Below, in pieces: positions 1 through 11,000 of a DNA stretch of 64,000 nt. Position 1 is the first letter of the stretch. Every line of letters starts with the position of its first letter. Location of the stretch: assembly GCF_021018805.1 (NCBI RefSeq), contig NC_086283.1, positions 11,483,162 to 11,547,161 on the forward strand, in the 5' to 3' direction. This stretch comes from Prinia subflava. Its lineage: Eukaryota; Chordata; Aves; Passeriformes; Cisticolidae. The translations under genes were made by a program, and so were the position numbers. The notes under the pieces were generated by a model, which worked only from the letters and a program-made list of their open reading frames with translations, was not told the origin of the DNA and searched no databases.

Positions 1-184
1 ATAGTAAAACAAAGAAAAGAAATCCCGAGGAGTTCATCTACATTGACACGTTAGATTACAAGAGCTTCTCCAGGGCATTTGTTCATCATGTATAGATAAA
101 TTCAATCTCTCTCCCCTTTTCCTGTAATGGAACGATTGCTGCAATGTGGGAGTTAATTAGCAGAGCTGTTTATGAAAAGGAAGC

Positions 185-245
185 GGGGGGGGGGGAGTTA
201 GGCATGGGTAGATGGAGGGATGGGATGATGGATGAATAGATAGAT
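185..245 (+). repeat. G11 run followed by degenerate GGAT/GATA simple repeat
   Basis: An uninterrupted run of 11 G at 185-195 is followed, after a short gap, by imperfect tetranucleotides (GATG, GGAT, GATA) from about 209 to 245. It is an old, interrupted microsatellite. On the other strand it creates the Ser/Pro/His-rich spurious frame at 157-360. Confidence 0.8.
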
Positions 246-3200
246 GCTGAAATGATTTTAATTTGTTAAAAAACCCAAGTGTACAGGAAAATGCAAAATT
301 TGGAGTTTGACCATATTTATAAAAACAAAATATTATTTGCTGCCAGCCCTGGAGAAGCACTGTACAATGGATATTTTAAATGTTTCTCTGTGTGCACGTG
401 TTTTTGTTAGCCGAAAACACTCTCTGGACATTGTGTAATTCTATTCACTAATGAGCAATTCCCTTCATGTCACCCAATCGAAGCAGGATGGGCAGCACAG
501 AAAAATGAAGGAAAAATATAAAGCTATGAAGTTAGAGTAACAGCTAAGTAGAACCTGAACTGCTGGTGCAGTCTGTTAGTTGAATTGTTATTTGGATGAA
601 GAAAATACGTGCTGTAATGTTTCATAAAGAGATGGCAATGCTACTAATTTTGCTTTTTTTTAAAGGCAAACCTGGGTCATATTTCAGCCCTATTTATTAT
701 TTTGTATATTACTCAATTTGGAAAAAGTTACAAACTTCAACAAATACATTTAGTTTTCTGCATTTCACTCAAATGGCTATAAGGCAGGGACTTACTCCTA
801 TTTCTACTTTAATTACTAATTCTGATATAAATGATTCAGACTTTTCTGTTTCTGATGGGTCTCCATTCCTGGTTTGTATCCACAAAGGAAACATCTATGT
901 GGACCAGCACAGTACTTTGCTATTTAGGTTTCCAGTCCTCTGCTCTGATGGTTATTTTGTTTTATCTGCTTTTTATAGAACACAATTGCTACAAATATAA
1001 GCATAAAAATATTCAGTAGCTCCTGAGGTTAAGCAGTGATCTCATGAAATAATTTATTCCATTGTAACTTCATTTATGTAAATGTATATTTTTAAGAGTT
1101 GGTTGAAGTCTTTTCGTTAGACAACATACATATATACAGGCTTACCTTAATCATGACTCAATCACTTTTCATTACAAAGGTAAATGTTTAAAAAATACAC
1201 AGAAGGCTTAGGAGCAGTACAATTATTTGTAAAACTCATTAGCAGGATCCATACAGGTAACATTCCTGCGAGCTTTAAGAGGGAAAGTGCAAGATTCACA
1301 ATCTAAATGCAGCAAAATCTGTTGCCGACGAGGCTGTGTGGAGTGATACATGTAAACATGTCAGAATACATTTTGAGGTTGCATAGAAATACTTTGAAAC
1401 TTGCTGTGAGATGAAATATATTTCATAGTTGCCTTATTTTGTGTACATCTGGAAGAGCTGCTAAATATGAAACCAGCATGTCCCCAGCCCCACAATTATT
1501 TCATTCAGTGGTATAATGGAGAAAAGAATATGGCTGTGCTCACGAGAAAGTTGAAGTACAGCTTAGGGAGGGTGTTCAACAGGAAAGAAGATATTTTGCC
1601 AGAATCTGAATCCACTTGTGCTGTTTTCTCTTCCGTTGCCCTAACTGAGGTCTTGGACTTTTACAGTTCCTCATGCCTTAGGCTGAGCCACACCTCACCT
1701 AGATGCACCATCTCCCCCCACAAGCAGGTCTTCTTTCGAAACAAACATCTCCCTGTGGCTTGTCAACACATTCCCTGGTCTTGCTGCTCACAGCAAAACC
1801 TTTCTTTAGGAAGGCTGTAAGATGTCCAGCTGCCCACAGCCTTCTCACAAAAATGTCTCTCCCATCCATTTCCTAAAGCTGCCTGCAAGATCACTATTTG
1901 CTCACAAACATACAGCATGGCTATACATTGACCATCATCAACAAATTGTGTCAAGTTCTCCCCATGCTTTCTATCTAGAAATAGTAGCCAGGAAAGTGAG
2001 AGTCCTTCTACTGGGATCTTGCCTCTGATAGATTATAGTCAGGTTCACAGTGACCATTTATACGTAGGCCACATTTTCAAACATTATCTGTTGATGTCCT
2101 TGTCACTAACAAAGGGAAGATCTTGAACCCGTTTTCAAGGAAATAAGCTGGTGAAACCCACTTAGGGCAAGCATCTCAGTATTGCTTCGAAAACTGAAAC
2201 CAAGGTGGTGACTCATTTCTTTGTCCACATGAGAAACCACCCATTGCTCCTTCTTGAGTGCTTGTTAGATTTTAAATTTTTAATTGTTTTGTTAGCTTAA
2301 CCTGCAGCTGACCCATACAGATTTCATTCAGAGTGGTGCCACTTAGTAGTAATGCGTTTTCTGACACCCTGCAGAAATTATGCTGCCGGCGTCGCAGTCT
2401 GGCCCATCAGCCCAGGCAGAGCTTCTGGCGGGCTCATCCCCTGCCAGGGAGCCTTGTACAAGGCTGCTCTTTTATTATTTAGCACCTTGTTTATGGCATC
2501 GCACTTGAACCCTGGAACTTTTCAAGTCCACATCCCAGGGGTTCAAGGGCAATTATTAACCCCTGCAATGCCAGTAGTCTCCAAGAAGCCAAAACTCTGT
2601 GGCTGCATGTGTGCACCTGGCTGATGTGCACGAGGCATTTGCTTACTGTTTGACAACTTTAAATTAATTTAGCCCCCATTTTCTGCAACTCCCTCAGACC
2701 CATCTGTGGGACCCTCACTGGGGGCCAGACAAATCCCTTTGAATGCTCTTAGGTGTGGGCATAGCCTCCTGAAGGCAATGCTTCCTTTAGCCTTGGCTCT
2801 GTCAGGATTTCGCTCTTGATGTTCTAATGCAATCATGTCTTTAGATTCATTGCCAGCAGAAAGAGGTATTTAGTCCCATTATTTCCAGCACTTGCCAACA
2901 TTTGGTACAGGTTTCTTCACATGGAGCTTTTAAAAACATGTAATTAAAATACACTTCTTGTAATGTACAGAAGGGGAACCAAACAGAGGCATTACCACAC
3001 TGGTTGCTGCTGATATTCACTGCTCTATGCCGTTATGCAAACATGATCCTTTGGGAAATCAATTTTAATTAAAGAACCCCAAAAAATGACGAGTTACAAT
3101 TAAAGGCCTCGGCCTTTTGAACAACCAAAAGAAGGCAGAATTCAGGTTTTCTTTTAGAATGTCTGAGAAATTAGAATATTTTACATCGTGAAGTAGAAAA

Positions 3201-4990
3201 ACTGAGATAGGGTAATTAAAGTTTTATTTTGAATCTGAAGTTGCAGCTCAGGAAAGCATCAGGCAAGAAAATAACAATACCAAGAGAGGCTTGTTGATGA
3301 ACAAGCAGAGTTCTTGTCGTGGCACATCCTTCCCTGTGACTGTCTGCAGGGGTGTGGGGAAGGGCAAGCCAGTGCACGAGCACTTGTATTACTTGGGTTT
3401 CAGAAGGATGTCACCTTCATGAGGGCCCCGCTCAGGCCCAAAGGCTCTCCTTATAGGTTACTCCTGAAAGAAAAAGGCTTTAAAATGAAGCTGAGTGACT
3501 CAAAAACAAATTTGTGTGAAAATGCTTGAATAAATAGCCAGTTGCACCTGTTTCCCTTGTATCTTTTGGCCCCATCTGTGCAACAGAGAAGAGTTTCTTT
3601 GTACTCAAATGAGCTGGATGCAGATGGCAGCTACCTATAGTCCTGATGCAGCTGTACTTTGAGATCTTTGCATTTTGCTCATTTTTCACACAATGGCTTA
3701 AACTTCCTCCTAGGGCAGAAGGGCTAAAACTCTCTCCTAAGTGCTACCTGCCAGGTGACTGCAGCAAAACACTTTTCCAAGCACATGGGGCTGATCCAGA
3801 CTTCATCTCTGCAGCTGCTCAGTCTGCCCTTCCCAGCTCAATGGGAAGCTAAAAATGTAAATGCTATGGCACTGGCATGAATTTTGTCCTAAACAAAGCT
3901 GTACGTCCCTTAGCTTTGAAACCGTGGACTGTGCGTCAAAATAAAATGTGGCAAATGGTTATGCAAATAGGGAAGGGAAAATGTGTTATTTCTTAAGTGC
4001 GAGATCTTGCAAATGGATGTCTGCAGGCTGACAGAGCCCTGCCCTCACACTGAGCTCTGAAAAGCTCTGCAAAAAAAGGACAGGGCATCTCCGTTTACCG
4101 GCTTGCAAGATTAGGACTGGTTTAATAAGGGGAGGAAAAAAATGTGGAGCAGTAATTTGTTTTACAGAAAGTTCGTTTGGGAAAGTTCTTCTGTAGACAG
4201 ATTATCATAGCTTCAGAACTAAGTACCCACAGGAAGACACAAAATGATTGCAGTTCCATTTTTAAAGGGATATTAGATGTGAATTTAATCTAACCAATCT
4301 CTTTGCATTAGACAAATCATGAATTATCACTGATGATTACTGGAATTCTGCATAAGCATTTGAAGTACAGATGGGATACTATGACAGTAAAATTGAGTAG
4401 GAAATGACCACAGACAAGTGGAAAGCTGCCTATCCTGCCTTCATCAAGAAGGAAAACAAAGCCCAACACGTTTTAAGCCTTTAAAACAAGTTAGATGGTC
4501 AGAAAATCCTTCTGGTGTTGATAATCTTCATATGCTTTGCTGTTTATATGAACTCTTATATCAAGCGTTTTTAACGTCATGACTGTATTCCTCATTAATT
4601 TGATAGCCAGTTTATGTCTCAGCTATGTAGTATATATCATAAAATTCATTAAGTAATTGATGGGGAATCAGCTGAGAAAATATAAATGAATGAATCTCCC
4701 ATCAGGCAGCTGTTCTCCCCATCATGACAGAACAACAAGAGGGGAGAGAGAATCAGGAGTTACCCTCCTCTGAGTAATTTGTTGGTGGTGGTTTACAAGG
4801 TAGCATTTGTTCTTAGGTGGCTAAAATCTCTTCTGATCAGATTTGCTGTGGCATTTCACAGGGTCAGCTGGCACAAAAGCTGTGCATTTGTGATTCATGC
4901 TATATGTGACTTGCACGGCAGTTTTGTTAATACTGGAGACCCAGGTAAGGCCAAGTTTCAAATAAAGAGGGATCTCGTAGGAGAGAAACA

Positions 4991-5057
4991 CTTTTGGGAT
5001 TGATTGTTAGATCTTTATTGTGTTTTGGGATTGATCATTAGATCCTTTTTGCTTGTG
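4991..5057 (+). repeat. Diverged two-copy tandem duplication, unit about 31-35 bp
   Basis: The first unit (4991-5022) and second unit (5023-5057) share TTTTGGGATTGAT, then TTAGATC, then a T-rich end leading to TTGTG. They differ by a few substitutions and small insertions. This is a local tandem duplication that has drifted. Confidence 0.75.
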
Positions 5058-5214
5058 TGTTTTACCCTGCAAAAAAGGGTTATTTTCACTTTTCAAAATG
5101 TGAGAATAAGGCTGCACTGTCTGTTTCAGTGCCCTAACATTGGATGGAGAGATGCATGTCTTCAGTTCTATCTCACTCATGGTTTGCCATGAAAAGCGAG
5201 CCCCTCCTAATCAA

Positions 5215-5380
5215 CTAGAATTTTAGTGTTTATTCTTTGCATGGAATATTTAAATTTTAATTTTTTAGCTCACAGGACTATTTTAGGAATATAATTATTA
5301 ATATTTATTAATTTAATTTTCTTTCATTAAAACTAACAGCCAATGTTTTAATTTTTAATACTACTTCTGGTATACCTAAT
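5215..5380. other. AT-rich island
   Basis: This stretch is dominated by A and T, with many TTAAT, AATTTAA and TATTAAT blocks and almost no G or C between 5240 and 5330. Such stretches can serve as matrix-attachment or homeodomain-binding DNA, but nothing here proves a function. It also contains no coding potential. Confidence 0.5.
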
Positions 5381-6255
5381 ACTAGAGGGAACATAAGGGA
5401 GCTCCTGGGAATCTTGTTAAATTTATAGCTGACCTATCCACTATGACTCATCTGTCTTCAGAGAAATTAGAGGGCCATTTTGGCACTCCTTTGTCTGGGA
5501 TTTTTATCTGCAGGAGGGAGGAAGAAAGGGAGGGAGGTATTTAAACACATAACAGCTCAGTAACTTCTACAGACCATAAGTGAAAAGCTAATTTCTAAGT
5601 GATTGTCAGGAAGTGGTGAATTTCCCATATGCTGAAGGAAAGAAAGGGATAGAGTATAGTCAGGTCTGTTGAGTTGCTTGTAAGTCACTGCTGAAAAAAC
5701 AACATATGGGTGAAAAGCATCAGCACGTGTTTTTTGCTTCAGACTGCCTTTTTGAGGATGAGCTCACTAAAAACAAAACAAAACCATCAAAATGACTGAA
5801 TTTATATTAAAAACCAAAGTCTTCTTCAGGCACCCAAGTTCCTTAGGCACTTATTTGTCTGAACCCCTTTTGCTGAGGTTTCTTGTGACTTGTTGACATC
5901 TCCAGAAGTTCCCCAGAATTCTTAATGATCAGAGAAGTTTGTGCCATTGGGAATAATGTGGGACCCAGAGACCAGATGCAGCAATGACTCCATCCTCCTG
6001 CAGCTAGGCACTGTGGCTTGAGGTATCTCACAATGGCCAATCTGCAAGGACAGGTGTTCAAAAAGGGCCATGCCTTTTCAAAAAGCATTTACAACTTTCA
6101 CAAGCTGTTCATCCCTTTGAAACTATGAGTCTTGCACACAACTGAAGGTAGGATGGCATTTTTCTGTGGAGTATTTCCTGGCTGAAGGCAAGGAGGCACT
6201 TTAACCCACATAGTCCATAAGAGAAGCTATATGGCCAGTGAATCTTTGGCATGTC

Positions 6256-6511
6256 TGTGCCAGTTTGGATGGGGGGAGTTAATTTTCTTCATAGTAGCTA
6301 GTAACCGATGGGAAGTGGTGAATTATTTCCTTGTTCTGCTTTGCTTGCACATGTGACTTTCACCTTGTCTCTTAAACTGTCTTTATCTCAGCTAAGGAGT
6401 TTTCTCACCTTTACCCTTCCAGTTCCCTCTCTCATCCAGGGGAAGGGAGAGGGAAGAGCTGATTGAGCATCTCTGTGAAGGTTTATTGCCATCTGGGGTT
6501 AAACCACAACA
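6256..6511 (+). mobile_element. Solo LTR remnant of an avian endogenous retrovirus, internally deleted
   Basis: The element begins TGTGCCAGTTTGG and ends GGTTAAACCACAACA, giving the TG...CA ends of an LTR. Its left part (GTTAATTTTCTTCATAGTAG) and right part (GGGAAGTGGTGAAT, then TTAAACTGTCTTTATCTCA, then CACCTTTACCCTTCC) match, from memory, an LTR family common in bird genomes. In that family these two parts are separated by several hundred bases; here they are joined at about 6300, so the centre is missing. No internal retroviral genes flank it, so it is a solo LTR or a fragment. The five bases on each side (ATGTC and CTGAA) do not match, so no target-site duplication is preserved. The family name is not assigned. 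Confidence 0.75.
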
Positions 6512-7559
6512 CTGAAAATCATGTTGCTGGGCTTGGTTTTCTTTATTGATTGTGTCTTCACAATGTGTCCAAGGTGTTGGGAATCTGAGAGGCTGCTTTT
6601 AGGGTTTTTTTTTCTTAACTTCCAGTTTTTAAGAGAAAAAAAAAAAGGTGGTGCTTTTTGTTTGTGGGGAGTTTTTTCTCCACCTAGATAAACAGCATTA
6701 ACATTAACAAAAAAGGATAAAGTTTCACAGGTGAATGACTTCTATGTGAAATCTCTAAGGAAGTCTGAGGATTTAAAACTTCTCTCTCTAAAAGAAAGGG
6801 AATGTGAATCTACAGTTTGTGTATATATGTATAATGACCAGTTTCTACATAGGGCATATATGCCCTAGTTGTATGAATGAGCATGTGTGGATACAACTCA
6901 CGTGTTTGTGACAGCTTTCTGCAGAGTGTCTGCTGGCATTCAGCAAAGGTGAACAGAAACAGGCACTGAGTTGTTTTTTCACCTTGGAATTTCTTGCATG
7001 AATAAGGGCTCCAGTCCTGCACTGGTCAGGGATAGCTTGCAGGGTACAGTGACATGTGATGTGTTATCTGAATGAAAGTTGATCTTTATCCAGGTTTCAG
7101 GATCAGGCCCATATTCCAACTGTTCCTACAACGTTCTCCATACAGCATTTTCATGTTTTCAGATATTCCCAGAGATGGTCTACAGATGCTCTTCTGGTTT
7201 AGATTCTGCTCTTTGTGTTGTTCCTATATTACACGGTCCCTGCACCTCAGGAAATGTCCAGAATCTCCCATCTCCAGTGCTTCTCAGGATCAGTACCACA
7301 CCAAAAGTGTGGCCTTGCTGGTGTCCAGCCTACAGCAAGACTGCAGAGGATGGGGAGGTTCCTCCTAAGCAATGGGTTTATGCACAGGGTACAGAGCAGT
7401 TTGTGTGCTCCCTCCCTGTGCTGCCGTGGATTTTGCTGGGGGAGAGAATCCAGTGTTGCTGGTGGACCCTTCGTATTCCGTGTTACCTTAAGTCTTAGAC
7501 AGCAAGGCCAAGTTCTGTGCAAAGCTGTATTTAAATTACAGGTTGTGGAAATGTGAATC
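6512..7559. other. Spacer between LTR remnant and candidate exon locus
   Basis: No gene is recognised. Between 7072 and 7556 all three plus-strand frames and one minus-strand frame stay open for 90 codons or more. That is a base-composition effect rather than a sign of coding, because several overlapping frames cannot all be real. Short homopolymers (T9 at 6605-6613, A11 at 6636-6646) are present. CTGAC at 7560-7564, just beyond this stretch, is a possible branch point for the candidate exon that follows. Confidence 0.55.
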
Positions 7560-7620
7560 CTGACCTTTTTGTAAACCTTTTTGCTACTTGCTTTTATTGT
7601 TTTTATTCTTCATTCGCCAG

Positions 7621-7747
7621 TGTTCAAAAGGAAAAAAAAAGCCATCAGAAGCTCTGAGACTGACATTTCCGAGTGAAACAGAGAGTGCAAAATTTCAGTT
7701 TGACCCTGGCACTGCAGCTGCTGAAATATTAATGGCATTAAATGCAG
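7621..7747 (+). CDS. Candidate single coding exon, product unknown
   Basis: This 127-base segment is the most exon-like piece in the window. It is preceded by a long pyrimidine-rich tract (about 7577-7618) ending in CGCCAG, with a CTGAC branch-point match at 7560-7564. It is followed by CAG|GTGAAT, a good donor, at 7747/7748. One frame, starting with TGT at 7621, is open throughout and gives 42 residues plus one base. The peptide has a basic start (Lys-rich, residues 3-7) and a protein-like end reading FQFDPGTAAAEILMALNA; at least one other frame stops inside it. The same frame stays open into the CpG island to 8043. I do not recognise the protein, and no partner exon was identified. It could be a real exon, an exonised non-coding RNA segment or chance. 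Confidence 0.3.
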
Positions 7748-8060
7748 GTGAATCGGAAATGTGTGCGCAGGCCAAAGATTCCTCCAGGCGGTTTTCCTGG
7801 AGCTCTCCCGGTGCCCGAGTCGCCGCTGCCGGCGGGGCGTCTCCTCTGCTCAGCCGAATGAGGAGTGACAGGGGCGATGAGGACCGCACTTACCGCAGCA
7901 GCCTTCCCTTGATAGGGAAAGCTCTCCGGCTGATCAGATTTAACAGGCAGCGCGGGCTGTTCACTACTGCTGGAAAACACATGAGCCAGCTGGGGAAACA
8001 ACTCGCATTCTTGCACAGCGCCAGCTGCCACTGCCCAGGCTGACCACGGAGGCGTGGGGA
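7741..8060. promoter_or_regulatory. Small CpG island, candidate promoter or regulatory exon
   Basis: By hand count, 7741-8040 has about 61 percent G+C and about 19 CpG dinucleotides, an observed/expected ratio near 0.7. The rest of the window is strongly CpG-depleted. The densest part is 7805-7850, around CCGCTGCCGGCGGGGCG. No TATA box is obvious. A perfect donor-like GTAAGT lies on the minus strand at 7893-7888, within the island, so transcription could run either way. CpG islands in vertebrates usually mark promoters or exons of developmental genes; which applies here is inference. Confidence 0.55.
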
Positions 8061-11000
8061 CACAGGTGACTTTGTTGAGGTGAATCAGGACCTCGGGCTG
8101 CGCTGAATTATCTCCCCAAGGTACCAAGCTTCACCTGCAGTGTTCCTACATTCATTTTGTACACGTATGTTGTAGTGTGGGTCACCCCTGCACACACTGC
8201 AGCAACGAGGTAGGGGATCTACCCACTCTTCCTGGGAATTGCTTGCTTTCCTAAACAATTGCAGCTTGAAGTCTGGAAAATGAAATAGTTGATGAATATT
8301 AAAAAAAACCTCTCTGAGCTGTCTGTCCCAAACAGTTTAGAGGGTGGCAGTGCTACATAGCTGTCAGGCACTAGGCTCCTGTAAGATTTTGGTGATGTTA
8401 GGAGGTGAAATATTTGGAAGCGGGCACTCTCGTGGCTGCCAGAACCATTTGAATTGTTAATTTCCATCAGTGTCATGCCAGCTTTTTCACAGAACTGGTT
8501 AATGAGGTAAAGCAGCTATTTTGATATTGTCACATTAAGGTTAGTGGAAAATCTGCTGTGACACAAATGGACTTTTAAAAAAGCCAAAATAATATGAAAT
8601 GTTTAATGACTCCCCACTCTCCTTTTTATTCAAACAAAGTAAAATACTAAGAAGGAGATTTAAATGTTTGCATATGTGCCCAAAGCACAGGTTTCACTCC
8701 TTTCTCCTTTTAGGACCAGAATAAACCCCATGGATTTTTTTTCAAAGTTAGTTCCCTGTCAAGTTTGTTGCCTCATTTTTCTTTAACTTTCTTTCTGCTC
8801 TTTTCATCATTCTTTCCTCCCCCAACCGCCACCACACACCATCCTTGCTCACTTTCTTGCAAAGCTGCCAAGAAACTGTGTGCAAATTTAATGTATGAAT
8901 AACTGCTCGGTCTCTCAGTGACCTTGAAAAAATTGCTTTGCATCATTAAAAATTCATAGAAATGAAATTTTTGTGAGGAGACTGGCACATGCAAAATTAG
9001 TACTTGTTGAAATGCAGCTGGAGTAATCCAACCTCATGAACTTTCAAAATTGTAATTCTTATGAGAGCTAATTGTGGCCAGCTTACAACTTGGATCAAAT
9101 GTTGCTGTTTGACTTCCTAAAATAATATAATGCTATGCTTGATATACCTATTAGCACGTGCAGTACAAGCGCAGTGTCGATACACAGCTTAGCAGACACA
9201 AAAAAGTTTAGATATTTTTAAGTGCTGATATGCTGATAAGTGTGTAGAAGGATGCAATGCCTGAGTCAGATAGTTTAGAAGCAAATAATATATAATTCTT
9301 TGCTGCTGTTAATGGGCTGTGTAGAGCTCTGGTTTGGGCTGCATATCCACTAAGTGACATTAGCGAGCTGTGGTGCTGTGTCATTCAAGTCCATATAATG
9401 GACTTCAGCTTCTTGAACTCTTAGAATTTAGCAGTCCACGTTTTTTTCCGCTTGCGTTGGTCATCTTAACTGTAGAGCTTGGTTTTGCATCTGAGGGAGT
9501 GGGGAACCAAATAACATGTTTGTGTGCAAGCTGTGTTCCAGGTGTCCTTGTTTCCCTGTTATACATGAACAATGCTTTGCTGGGGGAAAAACATAATTAA
9601 ATACTAACTACTGAAGTACAGTATGTAGTAGCAAAGTGCACTTTGCCTTCTTCAGCTGTGTGGCAGGATGGAAGCTTTAACAGATGTCACAGTTCAGGGA
9701 AATAAAATGTGATGCTCGTGGCACCTGAGAAGGACGGATGCTGTCCCCACGACCTGAGTGGGGTCAGGTTGTTCAGCCCTGAGGGAGGTAACCACTCAGG
9801 GTTTCCCAGTACTGACCAACATCCTTGCAGTCTGGCTTGCAATGTTTGCCCTTTATTCCTTGAAGGCTGCTTGTTAAAACCAGAGAGCCCTGCAGTGTTT
9901 TGGGTGTGATCCCAATTTTGTTAATACCAACTGGACACTTTCCATCTGTTTGCTGGATTTCAGATTTGGGTTAGTTCCATCCATGGAAAAGAAACTGATA
10001 CCTTTTATGCTTATGATCCATGGAGGCTCTTTTACACTGTCATTATTTTAAAAAATCACATTTTTGGGTGATTTCCCATGCAATTTAGTATGTGTCACCA
10101 GAAGTGTGATGTCCCAGGATCTGAAGCAGAGCTGGGAGCATACAAAGGCTGCAGCTGGCAGCAGCAGTATTTTGTTGTAAGTTGCTTTTGTTTGCCTGGC
10201 TCTGAGACATGCCTGTGAGCTCAGTGGATGTGCTGAATACCAGTTGCAACTCTGTCATCAGCCATGCCACGGTCCATATTGCTGTCACAATGTAATTAAA
10301 AAATCATTGCTCTCAGTACTCTTTGGCACTGTGGCTGAACCACAGCAGCGAGCAGCTCAGACAGGATGTGTCTGAATGAAAAGAAGTTTGACTGCCAGTG
10401 TATTTGCAGTCAAAATCTGTGAGGATAGCAATAAAAGCATAACTTTGGGGATCAAGCTCTCTCCTTTTTGATTTTCCTTTGTTCCTGGGCATCTGTTTTC
10501 CTGCCTTTGTTATAGAGTACCTTGTTTTGCTGAACACATCCTGTTGTCTTCCCCAGTGCCTTGCTGCTAGATGCCATTAGCATATATCTGGGCCACCCCT
10601 TGTGCAGACTTGTCCCCAGGTGAAAGCCCTTGTGGTCTGGGATGGAAAGAGGCTGCAATTTACTGAGTCCATTATCACCTCTGGACGTGTAGAATGATAA
10701 TGGAAGTGACAGAGGTGCAGCTGAAAATTGGTTCTTAATATTTTATGTGTTAAAGCTGAGGATTGGAAATCTCACACTGCTCTTCAGGGAAAATGAAGTG
10801 TGTGTGTGTCTCCCCTTCCCATCTCCCCCTGCCTTCCCATCCCATTCAGCCATTGGGCAAATCAGCTTTCTTTTTACACCTCCTCATGATAGAAACACTG
10901 CTCCAGCAGCGATGTTTTAAAAGACAATGGCATAAAATAGTCTGGAGAAAGATGAGCTGTCCTGATTGGTAGTATGGCCCCACCAGGACCACTGCTGCAA

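Larger units (their letters stand above)
1..6255. other. Non-coding spacer, no gene recognised
   Basis: I see no convincing gene in this stretch. The longest open frame (596-1000, plus, 134 codons) is rich in Phe, Ile and Leu, as AT-rich random sequence would be, and has no recognisable domain. Contents worth noting are a G run with degenerate GGAT repeats (185-245), a small GC-richer patch with a few CpGs near 2380-2460, octamer-type motifs (ATGCAAAC near 3035, ATGCAAAT at 3961), a diverged tandem duplication at 4991-5057 and an AT-rich island at 5215-5380. It could be intergenic or deep intronic; the sequence alone does not decide. Confidence 0.6.

Noticed and set aside
596..1000. 134-codon plus frame with hydrophobic start
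   Set aside because: The Phe/Ile/Leu bias matches AT-rich random sequence. The hydrophobic stretch includes poly-T-encoded Phe and is not a convincing signal peptide or membrane protein.
3961..3968. Octamer ATGCAAAT (also at 11300 and 29072)
   Set aside because: An 8-base motif is expected by chance about once or twice in 64 kb on two strands, and AT-rich DNA raises that. There is no supporting context.
7072..7556. Overlapping plus-strand open frames of 98-139 codons and a minus frame of 91 codons
   Set aside because: All three plus frames and one minus frame are open together, which is a composition effect. There are no domains, no consistent splice structure and no recognisable protein.
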